A DNA stretch of 64,000 nucleotides from Haematococcus lacustris (GCA_030144725.1 JASKMD010000017.1:5003278-5067277); one strand, 5' to 3'; numbered from the stretch's first letter, positions 21,701 through 38,364 are shown. The notes: generated by a model not told the origin, from the sequence alone. A program made the numbers and translations.

Positions 21701-24203
21701 GGGCTAGACATGGCCAATGTGGTCAACCTGCGCAGCTGCCCGGCCTGTCACCTTGGTGGCTAAGGCATCCAAGGCCGGGTACGCTGACGCCTCCAGCTCC
21801 GTAGTGAGCATGTCAAACTCGCTGGCTACCTCGTCAAGACACACCTCCAGGGCCCTTAGCTCAAAGGGCAGCATGGCGCTCAGGCCTGCAGCCGCCACAG
21901 CAGCAGCCCATCACACACCATGATCACACCAGGGCGACAAGTGTGACATTCACCGGGAGCTGCAGAGGTGCAGGCATGGCTACTAGTGCAAGGTGCGGCT
22001 GGAAAGCTGTGTGGAAGCTGCATGAAAACAGTATGGAAGCTGGGTGCAAGCTGGCAGCGGGGCCAGGTGGTGTGATGGTCAGCCGCAAAGGACCGGACCT
22101 GTGATGTTGCCAGGCATGACGCCAGGAGCGCCATTGCCAGCCAACATCATGGGGGGTGCTGCTGCAGCTGCTGCCCGCTGGAGGTCCCCCATGGACGCGA
22201 AGGACTTGGAGCCTGCTAAGCCTGGGTGCGCCAACCGCTGCTTCAGCTCTGCAATGAACTGCAAGGGAGGGCGAGGCAAAACATAACTCTCAGGTCAAAG
22301 GCAATTGCAATGGTGTCCATGTTGACTGATGCTGGGTGTCATGTTGAGATAGCAGGGGGTAGTAGTGCGATTATCAGTTGGCGGTTATCAGTTGGCATTT
22401 GACCGATAGTGCATGGCAGCACACCACATGAGCCCAAGGACTCCACTCCACCACCCCCTGCTGGTAGCACTCTGGCGCATGGCATGCAGAGTGCATGCGG
22501 CTGTGTGCTGCAGCAACGCTGACATGCGGCTGCCAGCGATGGCGATGGTGATGACCAGCAGCTGGGCCTGGCGTTTCACCAGCGCATGCAACCCAGTTGA
22601 CGACCTGGTTGCCTGTGGGGTGTCCCTGCAGCCTCCTGCTCGTGCTTGCAGCCCACCTTTGTGGTGCTGTCCTCCTCATGGTTCACCACCAGCACGCTGT
22701 CGGTGGTGATGATGGCCTTGATGTGCTCCAGGTTCACCACGATGGACTTGTCGCGACACAGGATGGCGGAGGGGTAAGTGGTGGCCATGTGGGGGTCCAG
22801 GAGCCGAAGGTCGCGCGTCTGGATACCCAGCTTCTGAGTCAGCTTGTACTTGTCTGTGTGGCACTCAGCCACAATGCAGCAGGCTGGTTCAGGCCATGGG
22901 CAGCACTGGCTGGGTGCGGCTCACAGGCTGCTGAGCTCAGGGACGGCAGCGTCACTATCACCACTGCCATCATCACCATTATCATGAACACCATGTGGTT
23001 GAATAGCGCTGACATTGGTGCAGTTGACAACTCGAGCAGCTTGACAACTTGACTTCTTTGCTGAGAAATCGCCAGGCTTCACGACTTTAGCAATTGCCAA
23101 GCATTCATTGCCTGCTTAGGCCATACAGTTCCAGGTCAATAGCACACTACCCACCAGGCGCACGCTACCCAGTCTGCCTGCCCTGCCTAGCCAGCCGCCT
23201 TGCATCACAGAAGCAGACAGCAGCTGCTTTACAATGTTTTTTGTGCTCTTGCAATGATGTGTGGCTGGCTGGCTGCTGGGTGCTGACGACAGTATGATGT
23301 CCAGTGCGAGGGTCTGCGTGATGCTGATGGCAGAGCAACGTGTTGAACTGCATGGCGTGCAAGATGGTGCAGAAACATGCTTGTAATAATGTGACCAGGT
23401 CACAGGCATGCAAGGCTCACATTAATGCAGTGACACTGAGTGTCACCCACCATGCCGAATACTCTGGCTGGAGCACCACAGCGCTAGCACCACTTAGCGA
23501 TTCCTCTGCCCCATGCGCGCTACCAAACCCAACCCACATGCAGCAGGGCTGTGGCCGCACAGCATTGCTTGCCAGCACACAGCTCAGGCATGACCCCCCA
23601 TGGCTGGCTCTGCCCTGCCCAGGGTTGAGCCAGCCTGGGCTAGCGTAGGCTGCAGGCAGCCCCACCTCACCTGCATGCAGCACCCTGCTGGACCCTGTTG
23701 CCTCTATGCGCAGCCAGCTCTTCATGAAGGCCGCTGCATTCTTCTTGTCTCCTAAACACCCACACCCAAACACAGTGTCCATGTGAGGCATCAGGTGTGC
23801 CTGTTGTTTGATGTGTGCATGCCAGCCCACATGGCATGTGCTGAAGAACAAGACGCATGCTGTTGTCACACTTACCGCGCTTCTTGCTCCTCATGGGCTT
23901 CACTTGCAGCCTGCTGCCTGGCTCTGATGACACAGCAGTGTCCGCAGGCCGGGAGTGGGTGTCCTCGGGCTGCTGGTCAGTGCCAGCATGTCCTGGGTCG
24001 TCCTCATAGTGCTCATATCCTTCCTCCTCTGCTGCCATTTTTAGTTCCTCTAAATGACCAGCATCACGGGCAAGCAGGCTGCGCCGCGAGCTGGGGTTAG
24101 TGTCCTCATGAATGTCCACAGCCACATTGCTGGGTTCGTCCATAGCATACAAACTGGGACGCGGACTCCAGGCCGCTGGGGAGCCCTGCTGGCTGCGGTC
24201 CAT
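18739..24203 (-). CDS. MRS2: MRS2/CorA-type magnesium transporter
   Basis: Ten exons on the minus strand: 24203-23876, 23751-23671, 22853-22657, 22258-22099, 21885-21752, 21170-21003, 20715-20662, 20034-19897, 19376-19203, 18849-18739. All borders are GT-AG, phases agree, and the product is 514 residues. The N-terminal 110 residues are acidic and low-complexity. Family blocks follow in order: LGIQTRDLRLLDP, IVVNLEHIKAII, LPFELRALEVCLDEV, FLDDDEDMHDLNLT, VEMLLEAYFMHFDNTYNRLQ. Next come TM1 (about 448-468), the pore-mouth GMN motif (469-471) in GIFGMNLD, and TM2 (about 484-503). The short C-terminus is typical. MRS2 proteins form pentameric Mg2+ channels of mitochondrial, plastid or vacuolar membranes; the compartment cannot be told here. 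The gene shares a 550-bp head-to-head spacer with RPT6. Confidence 0.93.
19086..19106. repeat. Interstitial telomere-like (CCCTAA)n
   Basis: Three and a half copies of CCCTAA on the plus strand, inside the last intron of the MRS2 gene. Confidence 0.85.
19438..19458. repeat. Interstitial telomere-like (TTAGGG)n, opposite orientation
   Basis: About three copies of TTAGGG on the plus strand, in the intron on the other side of the exon carrying GMN. It is the mirror image of the CCCTAA run at 19086. Confidence 0.85.
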
Positions 24204-24753
24204 GCCGGGCCCCTTCCCAGCTCAGTCTGAATGCCAGGGTTAGTGACCGAAGGGGGAGGGCCTCGGCCCCTTCCTGTCGCGGCCGCCAGCTGCTGGGACT
24301 TTGCCAGAGCCTAGCAGTGGCCGCGCCGTACTCGTCAAGGCTTTGTACGCACTTGACAGGGAAGCAGCGAGCGCATCACACGTCGCGGCGCTGGACACTT
24401 GCGACGCGATGCTTGAGTTCAGGGGCCAACAAATGTGTCAATACTCAACTGCCATATGTACATGGAACACATGTGAGATATGCTAGTACCTTGTGCGCTT
24501 GTGTCTGCTTGTGGTGGTAGCTCTTTAGTACACACAGCCCTGCTACTGATCGCATCAGCTATTCTCTGCCCTGTCCTCGCTTCTCCCAGCTGCTCCCGCT
24601 GGTCTCCAACCGCCAACTGCTTTCCTGGGTCTCTGCCTCTTGTCATCCCAAACCTGGGTGCAGGGTAGCAGCGCAGGCACAGAGCATAATTGCCAGTGCT
24701 GCGACCCATAACTTAGCCAGGAGTTTGTAGATCGGAGTCCAGATCGACCGCGA
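24204..24753. promoter_or_regulatory. Bidirectional promoter region MRS2 / RPT6
   Basis: A 550-bp spacer between divergent start codons. It must hold both 5' UTRs and promoters (inference from layout). No TATA box or other known element stands out, and no gene-like frame is present. Confidence 0.4.
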
Positions 24754-29045
<4,292 letters not shown>

Positions 29046-29282
29046 TGCAAGCTTGCTGCCCGCGACGAGCTGTCCATGTGGCGGTGGATGACGCGCGATG
29101 CTATGTGGATGTCCCCATAGCACGGATCCCGCACTCAGTCATGATTCAGTAGCTTGCGTTGATGTGTCCACGCAATGGCCGCGAATGTGCGATGTGGTTT
29201 GACGGATGACACCATGACGGGTCATATTGACTTGGCCACCCTGTAGGCCAGGCCGCAGCGTTCAAGCTATGACTGGCATCAT

Positions 29283-29287
29283 TGTAA
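29283..29287 (+). terminator. TGTAA polyadenylation signal, RPT6
   Basis: TGTAA occurs 238 bp behind the RPT6 stop codon. TGTAA is the usual polyadenylation signal of chlamydomonadalean algae (known). Its use here is inferred. Confidence 0.45.
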
Positions 29288-29475
29288 CACCATTGGGAGC
29301 GGAACCCGACCGGATCAGTCTCTCACCCTGACATCCTTTGTCCGTGCCATCGATTGCCGTCGCCACGTGATGTTGTCACCCACAATTGCATCACAATCAC
29401 TTTGACTGCATGACTGCACAGGTAGGATGGAGGCCAGTGAGAAGCCAATACAGGTACCCAGTGAGGTGTGGTACT

Positions 29476-31447
29476 GGTCACCCCGGCCATTGGCCATGCC
29501 AATCCGTGCCAGGCCTGCGCATCGCACCACGCCCTAGTGGAGGATAGCGAAGGCTATCGCGGTAACTCGCGCGCTCTGAAACTCGCGTTTTAGGCTGAAG
29601 CCTTGTCCCAGTACACCGCCCGCCATTCCCGCGGACTGTGAACATGGTCGCTTGCTGCAGCCTGGGGCTCAACGGGGTGCCACCGTACGTGGGTCGCAGG
29701 TCGAAGCGCAAGATTCCCTGGGTTGGGTCGGGACCCCTCATGGCCCGGGCCCTTCCTGACACCTGGCGCGAGACCTGCCTAACCTTCCCTCCAAGCAAGC
29801 AGAGCATATCACTAAGGTGTCAGCAGCACCGTGCGTGGACTTTAATTCGCTACCGTGCACTCTGCTGAAACCTTGACCCCATCATTTCGGGGCTTCTGTC
29901 AAGACCATAAACTTTTTGGCCTTTGGTCCTTTCCACGTGCTTCCACCTTTCACTGATAGCTGGGCGGGTCTATATTCCGGGATGAACCCCAGGCAAGCTC
30001 CATCACCTTGTGTGGTACATACAATGACAAAATGTGGCAGAGGGTGGATTTGGCATGGGGCAATCTCATCATAGGAGGCGATTGGCGGCACCCTGTGTTC
30101 ATCCCCGACGGGTTGGACCCTGTGCCGCCGTTAGGCGCCCTCATTGCTACCTTTCTCGCACTGTGCGCGAAATTGATACCGAAATATGCGATGAGCCCTC
30201 CTAGACCCCGACGCCGCGCCCTCCTGGAACGCCATAAAGCGATACGTGCCAAGCTGGTAAGTGGTGGCAATGGCAGTGGCGGACACCTCCATTGTGGCGG
30301 AATCCACCATTGTGGCGGGAACCCATACCTTAACATCCTCCTCCTCCATCCTACACCCTGCAGAGCCCTACCGAGCTGCCAGCCCTTGAAACAGCCCTTG
30401 CAACACCACAACAGTCAAGCAGGGGTGCCAGCACATGGGGCCATAAGCGCCCACGCACCTGCCTTGGCCGGGGCGCCCAGCAGCAGCTGAGCATGGACCA
30501 GCAGCAGCTGCAGGGTGCCCAGCACCAGCTGGCTCAGGACCATCACTGGGTCACGGGCCATGCATGCAATGTTCTTCCCTGCAGATGGGGTTGCGCCCAT
30601 GTGGTCTGAGACTGCATGTGCGTGTGTGAGGCACATGGGCAGCAAGCCACAGCAGTGCATGTGTCATGGAGCATCTACCCTGAGCAGCATACCCATGTTT
30701 GGACGTGTGACACTGGCAAGTGACAAAAAGGAAGATGCTGAGTGCTTGAGGCTGCTGCATGCACGGGCACCACACATTGCAAGCGCCCACATGACCTTGA
30801 ATGTGCATCTGTTGAAGGAGTATGCACGGGAGTGCTTGGGCTGGAAGGGCAAGAGGTTGACGCAGAAGAAGCCATTGCTTAGGGCTGACATCCTAGAACA
30901 TCTGAGGTGGGAGCAAGAGATGGAGGAGGATCAGTTGGCTGAAGTGGGGGTTGACGAGGCAGATGAAATGTAAGGCCAAGCACTTTCGATTGAAACCAGC
31001 AGCACCAACTGAGCCAGAATAGCACGAACTGAGCCGATAAAGCCGATTAAGCCAATGGCAAAAAAATTGACAGTGCCATGCGCCCAACTTGCAAAGTTTC
31101 AGCTAAGCGTGGCGTGACTCAGTCTCGTGGTGTAATGACATGTTTCGGTAGCATGGCGCACTGCGATGGCCTACTCCGCAGTACTGCGAGGCTGCCTCCA
31201 TGGTGCGAACTTTGCTACGGACGCCACGGAGCGCCTCGCCACCCTGCTCTTGTAGGTGGGTCGCTGCTTGTTTGCGCTATCTCAAGTTTCGACCTGGTGG
31301 CGGGCGGTGTACTGGGACAAGGCTTCAGCCTAAAACGCGAGTTTTAGCGCGCGCGAGTTACCGCGATAGCCTTCGCTATCCTCCACTAGGGCGTGGTGCG
31401 ATGCGCAGGCCTGGCACGGATTGGCATGGCCAATGGCCGGGGTGACC
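29476..31447. mobile_element. 1.97-kb element with 150-bp terminal inverted repeats
   Basis: 29476-29625 and 31298-31447 are near-identical inverted repeats of 150 bp, starting GGTCACCCCGGCCATTGGCC and including GGATAGCGAAGGCTATCGCGG. The outer ends are flanked by TACT at 29472-29475 and 31448-31451, a possible 4-bp target duplication. Only a few mismatches separate the arms, so insertion or conversion is recent. Interior frames are listed separately. Superfamily not assigned. It lies in the intergenic region behind RPT6. Confidence 0.75.
30515..30973 (+). CDS. Unrecognised frame inside the TIR element
   Basis: An open frame ending at 30973 whose last 80 residues look protein-like and charged: SDKKEDAECLRLLHARAPHI, LNVHLLKEYARECLGWKGKR, KKPLLRADILEHLRWEQEME, ending in an acidic tail. 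The start is unsure (no clear ATG context). The helix pattern around GKRLTQKKPLLRADILEHL faintly recalls a SAP-type DNA-binding helix pair, but I cannot assign it. An upstream frame (30008-30250; MWQRVDLAWGNLIIGGDWRH) may be another exon of the same element gene. Confidence 0.25.
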   Translation: MPSTSWLRTITGSRAMHAMFFPADGVAPMWSETACACVRHMGSKPQQCMCHGASTLSSIPMFGRVTLASDKKEDAECLRLLHARAPHIASAHMTLNVHLLKEYARECLGWKGKRLTQKKPLLRADILEHLRWEQEMEEDQLAEVGVDEADEM

Positions 31448-32227
31448 TACTCTAGGCCAGCAACACCATGACGGCCAGCAACACCATGACGGCCAGTGTT
31501 GCTTGAAACAGGCCGTGGCCTTTGCAGCAGCGCTTCCCCCCATGCATGCCTTCACTCTTTCATTGTCCACCCTGAAGCTGAGGCACCCTGAGGCTAAGGG
31601 GAGCACCTCGTAGGCTCCAGGCCTGTCCCCCTGCCTGCAGGCCTGCTTGCGGGAGGACTCATCCACCATGTTGGTGTCCCCTGCCTGCCTTGCCACCTGC
31701 CCCCATCCTGAAGCGCTTCTGGTTCCTGGAGACTGTGGCGCGCATGCCTTACTTCAGCAACCAACAAAACTCATTCAACAAGGAACAACATGTCGGCCTG
31801 CGGGTAATCTCACTCAGCTACTACAAACATGTTGTAGCATGCTCGGTCGCACCCTTGATGACTGCAGCCCCCACGTAGATGGCACTTTCCCGGGACAGAC
31901 CACTGGGCACCCCACCAAAACTAACAGCTTAATTGCTTGAAGGCTGACAGCCTGGCGAAACCTTCCTACCCTAACCAGCCCTCGAGTTAGCCAGGGCTCT
32001 TGGGCTGGGCTTCTGGGAGCAATGACGCTCCACGTGGACACGGATTTTATTTAATGACGCTCCGCGTGGACACGGATTTAATTTTATTTAATGCCTTACT
32101 TCAGCTACATCAGCTGCCTGCACCTACCAGGCTGCCTGCACGCCTGGGCCTGGGTGCGTCAGCTCTAGGAGCTAAAGCGGTGATCAGGGTCCTGGGCATT
32201 CCTACAAATCTGGACATTCCTGCACAT
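31448..32227. other. Intergenic, no gene recognised
   Basis: Between the TIR element and the small basic protein gene. It contains a direct repeat GACGCTCC(A/G)CGTGGACACGGATTT at about 32025-32048 and 32055-32078, and no convincing coding frame. Confidence 0.45.
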
Positions 32228-33004
32228 TCATTCCAACATGGGGGTTCCTGTAACCTTTTGCTTCATGCGCTGCTTCACAGCTGCTTTTGGCTTGGCTGAC
32301 TGCTGAGCTTGATCGACGTCCATCTTTGCTGCTGCAGAAGCTGCCAGCAGCTTGCGAGCCTTGCGCTTGGTCTCTGAATCCTTGATGACAACTCCCTGTG
32401 AGGTCATGATGCACGTGTATGTCAGGTTTCTGTGTGAGCTGCCTGAGTGCCTGAGTGCTACTTGAAACCTCAAAGCAGTTGCAGCCAAGCCACCCCTGGC
32501 GGGGTTTGGGCATACAGTTCAGGTGTGGAGGCTGACGACCTGCTGGGCCAGCGACATTGGCGGCAGACACTGCACGCTAGCATGGGTGGCAGGCAGGCGG
32601 CAGGTGTAACTGGGCCCTGTCCTCCCTGTCAGATCATGGTCACCACTTCACATGCGTAGGATTGGAGTGTGTGTTGTCTGAATGCCTCCCAAGACCTCAT
32701 GGCAGCTACAGCATGAGCCGAGCTAAGCCAGAATATCTCCACCTTTACGCGGACACCCTTGCGGATGCGGATGGCTTTACGCTTCACAGGCTTCTTGGTG
32801 ATGCCTTTCAACGCGAGCTTCTCTTGCGTTTTCGCAAGAGCTAGTTGCCGCTTGTGGTGTTCGGCTTTCTCGTCTGTGTGCAAAAAGGCAGAAGTAAGCT
32901 GAGCTACTACCAAAAGCAGTAGCGGCTACTGAGCGAACACCCTTACTCTCCAAGTCTGCCTGGCGTCTGTTCCTTCTTGTCTGCTTGTTATTCTTCTTAG
33001 ACAT
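32228..33004 (-). CDS. Small lysine/arginine-rich protein, probably nucleolar
   Basis: Three minus-strand exons, 33004-32947, 32873-32743 and 32395-32228, with GT-AG borders give 118 residues. It starts MSKKNNKQTRRNRRQADLE. The middle reads EHHKRQLALAKTQEKLALKG, KKPVKRKAIRIRKGVRVKG. The last part reads KDSETKRKARKLLAASAAAK followed by MDVDQAQQSAKPKAAVKQRM. Basic clusters throughout, no transmembrane or catalytic motif. The make-up is like small eukaryotic proteins of the nucleolus or ribosome biogenesis, but I do not recognise the family. It is divergent from the SERINC gene with 414 bp between start codons. Confidence 0.7.
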
Positions 33005-33196
33005 AGCTCTCAAGCAAGCGACCTAGCCTACCATGAGGAGAAAGGTCAGGAAAACCTCAACAACCGCCAAACCCTCAACTAAAAGGAAGCGCGTCAACTC
33101 CTGAACCCTGAACCCTCATGCTACACCAAAATAAAGCTTGAGTTGGAATCGAACCAGGCTGCGAGCTCATCATTGTAAAGGCTACTGACAGTATGC

Positions 33197-33313
33197 CTAC
33201 TGCTCGGTCAAGTCGGGTTGGCCTGCCTCGTCGCGGTCAACTATGTCGAAGTCCGGGTCCTCCGGCACTGCTCTAGGCCCACCCACACCGGTTCGTCTCT
33301 TCTTCCTCGCCAT
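33197..33313 (-). CDS. Possible 38-residue small protein or uORF
   Basis: ATG at 33313 to TAG at 33197. It begins MARKKRRTG, then an acidic stretch EDPDFDIVDRDEAGQPD. It lies in the 5' region shared by the small basic protein and SERINC genes and on the strand of the former, so it may be an upstream ORF in that transcript or spurious. No known relative. Confidence 0.2.
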   Translation of the reverse strand: MARKKRRTGVGGPRAVPEDPDFDIVDRDEAGQPDLTEQ

Positions 33314-33418
33314 AAACAATAACAACGCGAGGCAGCAACATATACTAAGGATTTTCGTGTTTGTCACACACATGTCTACAAAAAAAACCAAGTATAGGCA
33401 AAGCGCGTCAAACGCGCG

Positions 33419-34377
33419 ATGGATATCCTTTGCTGCGCGGGATGTGCGAGCTGCGCGCTGTGCTGCTGCTGCGGGGGGTGGAGCGTGCCTCCAAAGACAA
33501 AATTTGCCGCAGCAAAATGGCTCTATGCCACCTTGTTTGGGATCAGCTTGATAGCCACCTGGGTGCTGCGGTGAGTTCGACGGGCCGGTGTGCACCGGCT
33601 GGCAGCTGATCGGCAGCTGCCTGACATTGGAATAGGACGTTGCCTGACATATGGCATCCCCAAACCTGCCGCCTGCTGCTTGCTGGCCGTAGGGACTGGG
33701 CTGCTACAGAATTTGCACAACACATAGGCGAAGTGTCCGCCTACTGCAAGTCAGCTTCAGACGTCACCAGTTGTGCTGCGGGCCAGATTGCCATGCGCAT
33801 TTCATTCGCAAACTTCTGCTTTTTTAGCCTACATTTTGTGGTGCTGCTGGGGATGAAAAGCGAGTCTGATGTGCGGGTGGATGTCCATGCTGGCGCTTGG
33901 GCTCTGAAGTTGCTGCTGTGGGTGGGAGCACTGATCGGTTTCTTCTGGATGCCCACCACTGCCGTGTATGGATATGCCAAGGTGAGGAAGCCACGGCTGG
34001 GAGAGAGGTGCGAGGCTGGGGCCGGGCAGGGGTGGGCCTGGGCTGGGGCGGGGGCCTGGGCGGGGGCGGGAGCGGGGTGGGGCGGGGCTGGGGCTGGGGC
34101 TTGGGCGGGGCGGGGCTGCCAACCGCAACTGATGTGCGTTGGGGGTGGCGCCCATGGTCGTGTCAGGGCGGCTGCCTTGCGTTCCCGGCAGGCCGCCCGC
34201 ATCCTGTCCAGCCTGTTCCTGGTGGTGCAGCTGGTGCTCATCATCCACCTCTTCTATGAAGGTCAGTAGCGGAGGCAATGTAACCCGCTCTGCTGTCACC
34301 ATCTATGCTGCTGCTGCTGCTGTAGTTTGTGGTGGTGCTGCTGCTGTAGCGGGTGGTGGTGATGGTGGTGGTGCTGC

Positions 34378-34410
<33 letters not shown>

Positions 34411-36783
34411 TGTAGCGGGTGATGAGGGTGGTGGTGCGGGTGGTCTGTGGCGCTGCAGTGAACGAGTGGCTGGTGAGTAAGGACACGAGAGCCTCCTGGG
34501 CCATGCTGGTCAGCGGGGCCATTGTTGGCTTTGGCCTGGGCCTGGCAGCCATTGGCATCGCGTACCACCTGTACGCCCTGAGGTGGGTCAGGCTGCCACC
34601 CACCGACCCAGGCTGCCACAGCTACTCAGTCGCGTCGCGCACCTGCCTCCCTACCGCGCCAATGTCTCCCTTTCCACCAACTCAACTCAACTCTTGCATG
34701 CCATTGAAGCCTCCTGAGGTGGAGCTGTAGGGCGCTCAGGTTCCACTGCAATGCCAGCATCGAGCCGAGCTCTGTGGCCAGGTCTTCGCCAAGTGCCCTT
34801 GCTTTCTTCCCACCCTGGACAGCCTGCCTGCCTGCCTGCTGCCTGGCCCCCCTGTCGCAGCCCCTCGTGCCGCCTGAACATTTTCTTCTGCACCTTTTCC
34901 CTGCTGGTGGGCCTGGCACTGGTGGCCATCCTGTTTGTGCCTGGTCGCACCGCCACGGCTGGGCTGCTGACCAGCGGCGCCGTGTTCCTGTACTGCTCCT
35001 ACCTGCTGCTCTCATCCCTCAGCAGCCAGCCCCCAGACCAGGACTGTGTGCGAGGTGGCGGGGTCAGCCCCCGGTGGATCCAGGTGGGCTGCCCAGGGGG
35101 GGGGCCTCAGACAGGGCGCCGGCAAGCGACGTATAGAGGGCCCCTCACACCTCCAGTGTGACCAAGCCCATGGGATATGTTGACCCTCTGACGGCATGTG
35201 CTGCAGCAATGCTGGCGGTATCTAGGTATGCAGCACAGTGAAGAATGCCACGTGATGTTGATGATGATGATGATGTTGCGTGTGAGGAAGAGTGTGAGGA
35301 GAGCCAGGTGGACTTATCCTGCTAGCCAAGCACTGTGCTGCCTGAGCTGGCTGCTGTCACATGGCAGGCTCAAGCAGCAGGGAACGTGGGGTGAGCTGGG
35401 GCGAAGAGGTGGGCCTGCTGCAGCATGCTGTCTTGTGTGTCTTGTGTCTTGTAATGTGCAGGGTCAGGGTGTGTGTGACTAGTGTGACTGGTCCAGTGCC
35501 TTGGGCAGGCTGCCTACAGCAGCAGTGTTGCTGCTAGCCTCGCCCCTGCATGCATTGCTTGTGAGCTGACCAGCTGGCAGCGGCTGGACAGCTGGCTGTG
35601 AGCCCGCCCTGACCTGCCCTGAACTCCGTCGGCCCCTGATTACCCCTCTCTAGCCCAGGCACAGCGGGTGGTGGGCAATGAGCAGCATGCCTGACTGTGC
35701 TGTGCTGTGCTGATGTGCTGCAGATTGTTGGCTTCTTCATAGCGTTGGGCACTGTGCTGTACAGCACTGTCACAGCCGGGGTGGCCAGCAAGGACATGTT
35801 TGGCAACAAGCACGATGACAGCACAGATGGCCTGCTGCCCTACAGGTGAGAGGGAGGGCCAGCTGGCAGGGCGTGGGGTTCCTCCCGAGGCTGGGCAGGG
35901 GGCCCGGACCCCTGCTCTGAGTTACCTGTGCTGCTGCGTGTCAGGCAGTAGGCAGTAGGCACCAGCCAGCTCCTGTGCCTAAACACTGACCACAACCTGC
36001 TTTCAACAATCTGGTATACCTGGACACGCAGGGGTGAGCAGGGCACGCATGGGTCCCGGGTAGGGGGACGTCCCGGGTTTGACGCCCTGGGTAGCCTGGC
36101 AGCAAGGAGCCAGCTCCTGTCATTCTACCTTTGTGCCAAGTGGCCAAACACCATATGGCCTGGTCCCCATCCCTCATCAGCACACACCAAGTGCTGCTTA
36201 GCTGTGCTGCTCCTGCTCAGCTGTGTTGCATCCAGGATGGCCACTGCCCTCCGTCAGCTGCTGCTGCCAACGCTGACGGTGGCAGCCCTTTTCTCCCCTC
36301 TTCCTGTTGCTGCTGGAATGCCGCCTCAGCTGCTGTTGCTTATGTGGGCAAGCGTCCATACAATGCTGGCCACCTGCTGCTGCTGCTGCTGCAGGGCTGA
36401 CTTCTTCCACCTCGTCTTCGCCCTGGCCTCAATGTACATCGCCATGCTGTTCAGCAACTGGCAGGTGGGGGTTTAGTGCAGGTGCAGGGCAGGGGGCAGG
36501 AGGCTGGAGGGGGAAGGCAGCAGGGGGAGGCAGGGAGCAGGGGGGCAGGAGGCAAAGGGTGGGAGGCAGGAGGAGGGGGAGGATGATGGTGATGATAGTG
36601 ATTGAGATGATGGTATTGGAGGTGGAGATGCTGATGATGATGGCGGTGGTAAAGGTAGTGGTGGTGATGATGAGGGGGCATGGGCAGCCCGGAGGGAGGG
36701 GGAGGGGCAGGGGAGGAGCAGGGTGAGACGGTGTGGTGATTGTGGAGGATCCACCATGGTGTAAGGCTAATGGTGTGTGTGTG

Positions 36784-36816
<33 letters not shown>

Positions 36817-36984
36817 GGTGTGCACGCTGGTCTGCAGGTGTCTCCCCGCATGAACAGCTTTGAGATCGACAAGGGCTGGACCAGCTCCTGGGTGAAGATG
36901 GCGTCCAAGTGGGCCTGCGAGGTGCTGTACGCCTGGACAGTGGTGGCGCCCGCAGTGCTGCCTGGCAGGGACTTTGGGCCATGA
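33419..36984 (+). CDS. Serine incorporator family membrane protein (SERINC/TMS1)
   Basis: Eight exons: 33419-33570, 33693-33981, 34192-34261, 34459-34582, 34861-35083, 35724-35845, 36395-36464, 36838-36984; 398 residues, close to the family's usual length. The N-terminus is Cys-rich (MDILCCAGCASCALCCCCGG) as in other SERINCs. Ten or so hydrophobic segments follow. Family-typical stretches are YGYAKAARILSSLFLVVQLV, LIIHLFYE-NEWL, FSNWQV near the end, and a C-terminal WTSSWVKMASKWACEVLYAW with TVVAPAVLPGRDFG. SERINC/TMS1 proteins are endomembrane or plasma-membrane proteins linked to phospholipid scrambling and serine-lipid metabolism (family knowledge). Introns are long and rich in CTG repeats. 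All borders are GT-AG. Confidence 0.92.
34303..34430. repeat. (CTG)n-rich simple sequence in SERINC intron
   Basis: Interrupted CTG/GTGGTG repeats in SERINC intron 3, including a run of about 14 CTG units near 34375-34415. A similar pure run (about 11 CTG) lies in intron 7 at 36785-36816. Confidence 0.85.
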
Positions 36985-38364
36985 GGGGCACCCGTGCACC
37001 GCAGCCAGGGGGAGGGAGGAAGCAGGATGGCCACAAGGCAACCAGCATGTGTGGCTGCTGCATGGGTCGCCTGCCAGGGGGCTCAGGGCGGGCCACAGGG
37101 GTCGCCCCTGACTGCACTGCACTGCTGTGGAGCTGCAGCTGTATCAACCAGGCTGGCAAGGGGCAGGGCGCCGGACACAGCGCAACCCCTCCCTGAACCT
37201 GGTCATGGCTTCTGCGGTTTTGTTTAGCATGCAAACGGTCACTGTCACTCGTTGCCTGTCCCGTGTGCGCGGGGTTGGGAGTCCGGCGCGGGGTTGGGAG
37301 TCCGGCGCACTGGGGTGCCAAGCTGGCACACGCCCACCCTGACCCTCCCACATGTACACATGTCAAGGGTCTGATGCGTTTGCTGTGGACGGCTGTCGAG
37401 GACTGTGGGCTTCACTGTGGGCGGCACCTGGGTTGCCCTGTGCTTGGTGTGGCTCCAGCTCCAGCGAGCAGCGGTAGCAGGAGCTGGACTTGGCATCACA
37501 ATCAGCACAGCCTGGGTCAGCACAGCGTATAAGGGTGTGGCAGAGCTGGGTGGCCGCAGCTGCTCTCCCACCGCACTCTCCCTCCCTCCCTCCCTCCCTC
37601 CCTCCCTGTCTCCCTGGAGTCCCGCCTGTCTCACACTCCAACGCGGGGCCTCTGTACATGAGTGGGTATTTCTGCCGTGGGCTGCATGCTATCAGCATCA
37701 CACATACCACACATTGCTACAAAGCATGATAATGTATGGATATTGAATGATCAGCGATGGTGAGCATCACCACGATCATGATCAGAACTGGACCGGAATT
37801 ACAACATGATGCCGCTAGTGTGGAGGGATGACGCTAGATGCATGCAGGGGTGTTTCTATAGCTGGGGTCGCAGCAACCCACAGTGGGCAACTGCTCGCGG
37901 GTCAGGTGTGTGGTGTGTGCCAGCACTCTCGACCTACACACATGAGACAGGCGGCATGTGATAGTGATGGTTTGTGTGCACACCATGTGAGGGTAGAAGT
38001 GACGGAGGTAGGAGAGTAGCACGCTGGGGTGCCTGACCCATGACACACACCACACACACACACATACACACCTGAAAAGGGTTCATTGCGTTGCCTGTGG
38101 ATGGCTGACCGAGGCGCCTGGCCCAGACGCGATGTGCTTGCATGGGATGTAACAGACACAGGGGTGGATCGGACACTCCAAGGCTAGGTCCCTCGAGGAA
38201 TGCACATATGCTCGTGGCTAAGGCGTGTATCCTCCATTCGCAGCTCTGCCGCCACCTCTGCATCAAGTAGCCAGGGGTTGCAGTGGACACCTCAGCTTTC
38301 TGTGAGGTTGCTGTGGCAAGCTGGAAAGACGTTTTGTATGGGCTCTTTCAAAGCTGGGGCGATA
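36985..38364. other. Intergenic, simple sequence only
   Basis: Holds a short duplicated GCGCGGGGTTGGGAGTCCG (37269-37307), a (CCCT)n run at about 37577-37608, CA-rich stretches near 38043-38070 and no recognisable gene. Confidence 0.45.

Noticed and set aside
33130..33200. Possible tRNA gene (GGTTCGATTCC box on the minus strand)
   Set aside because: T-arm pairs only three bases and no matching acceptor stem or A box lies upstream; at most a tRNA-derived fragment.
37264..37310. Tandem GCGCGGGGTTGGGAGTCCG as a regulatory repeat
   Set aside because: Only two copies and no gene start nearby; treated as simple duplication.
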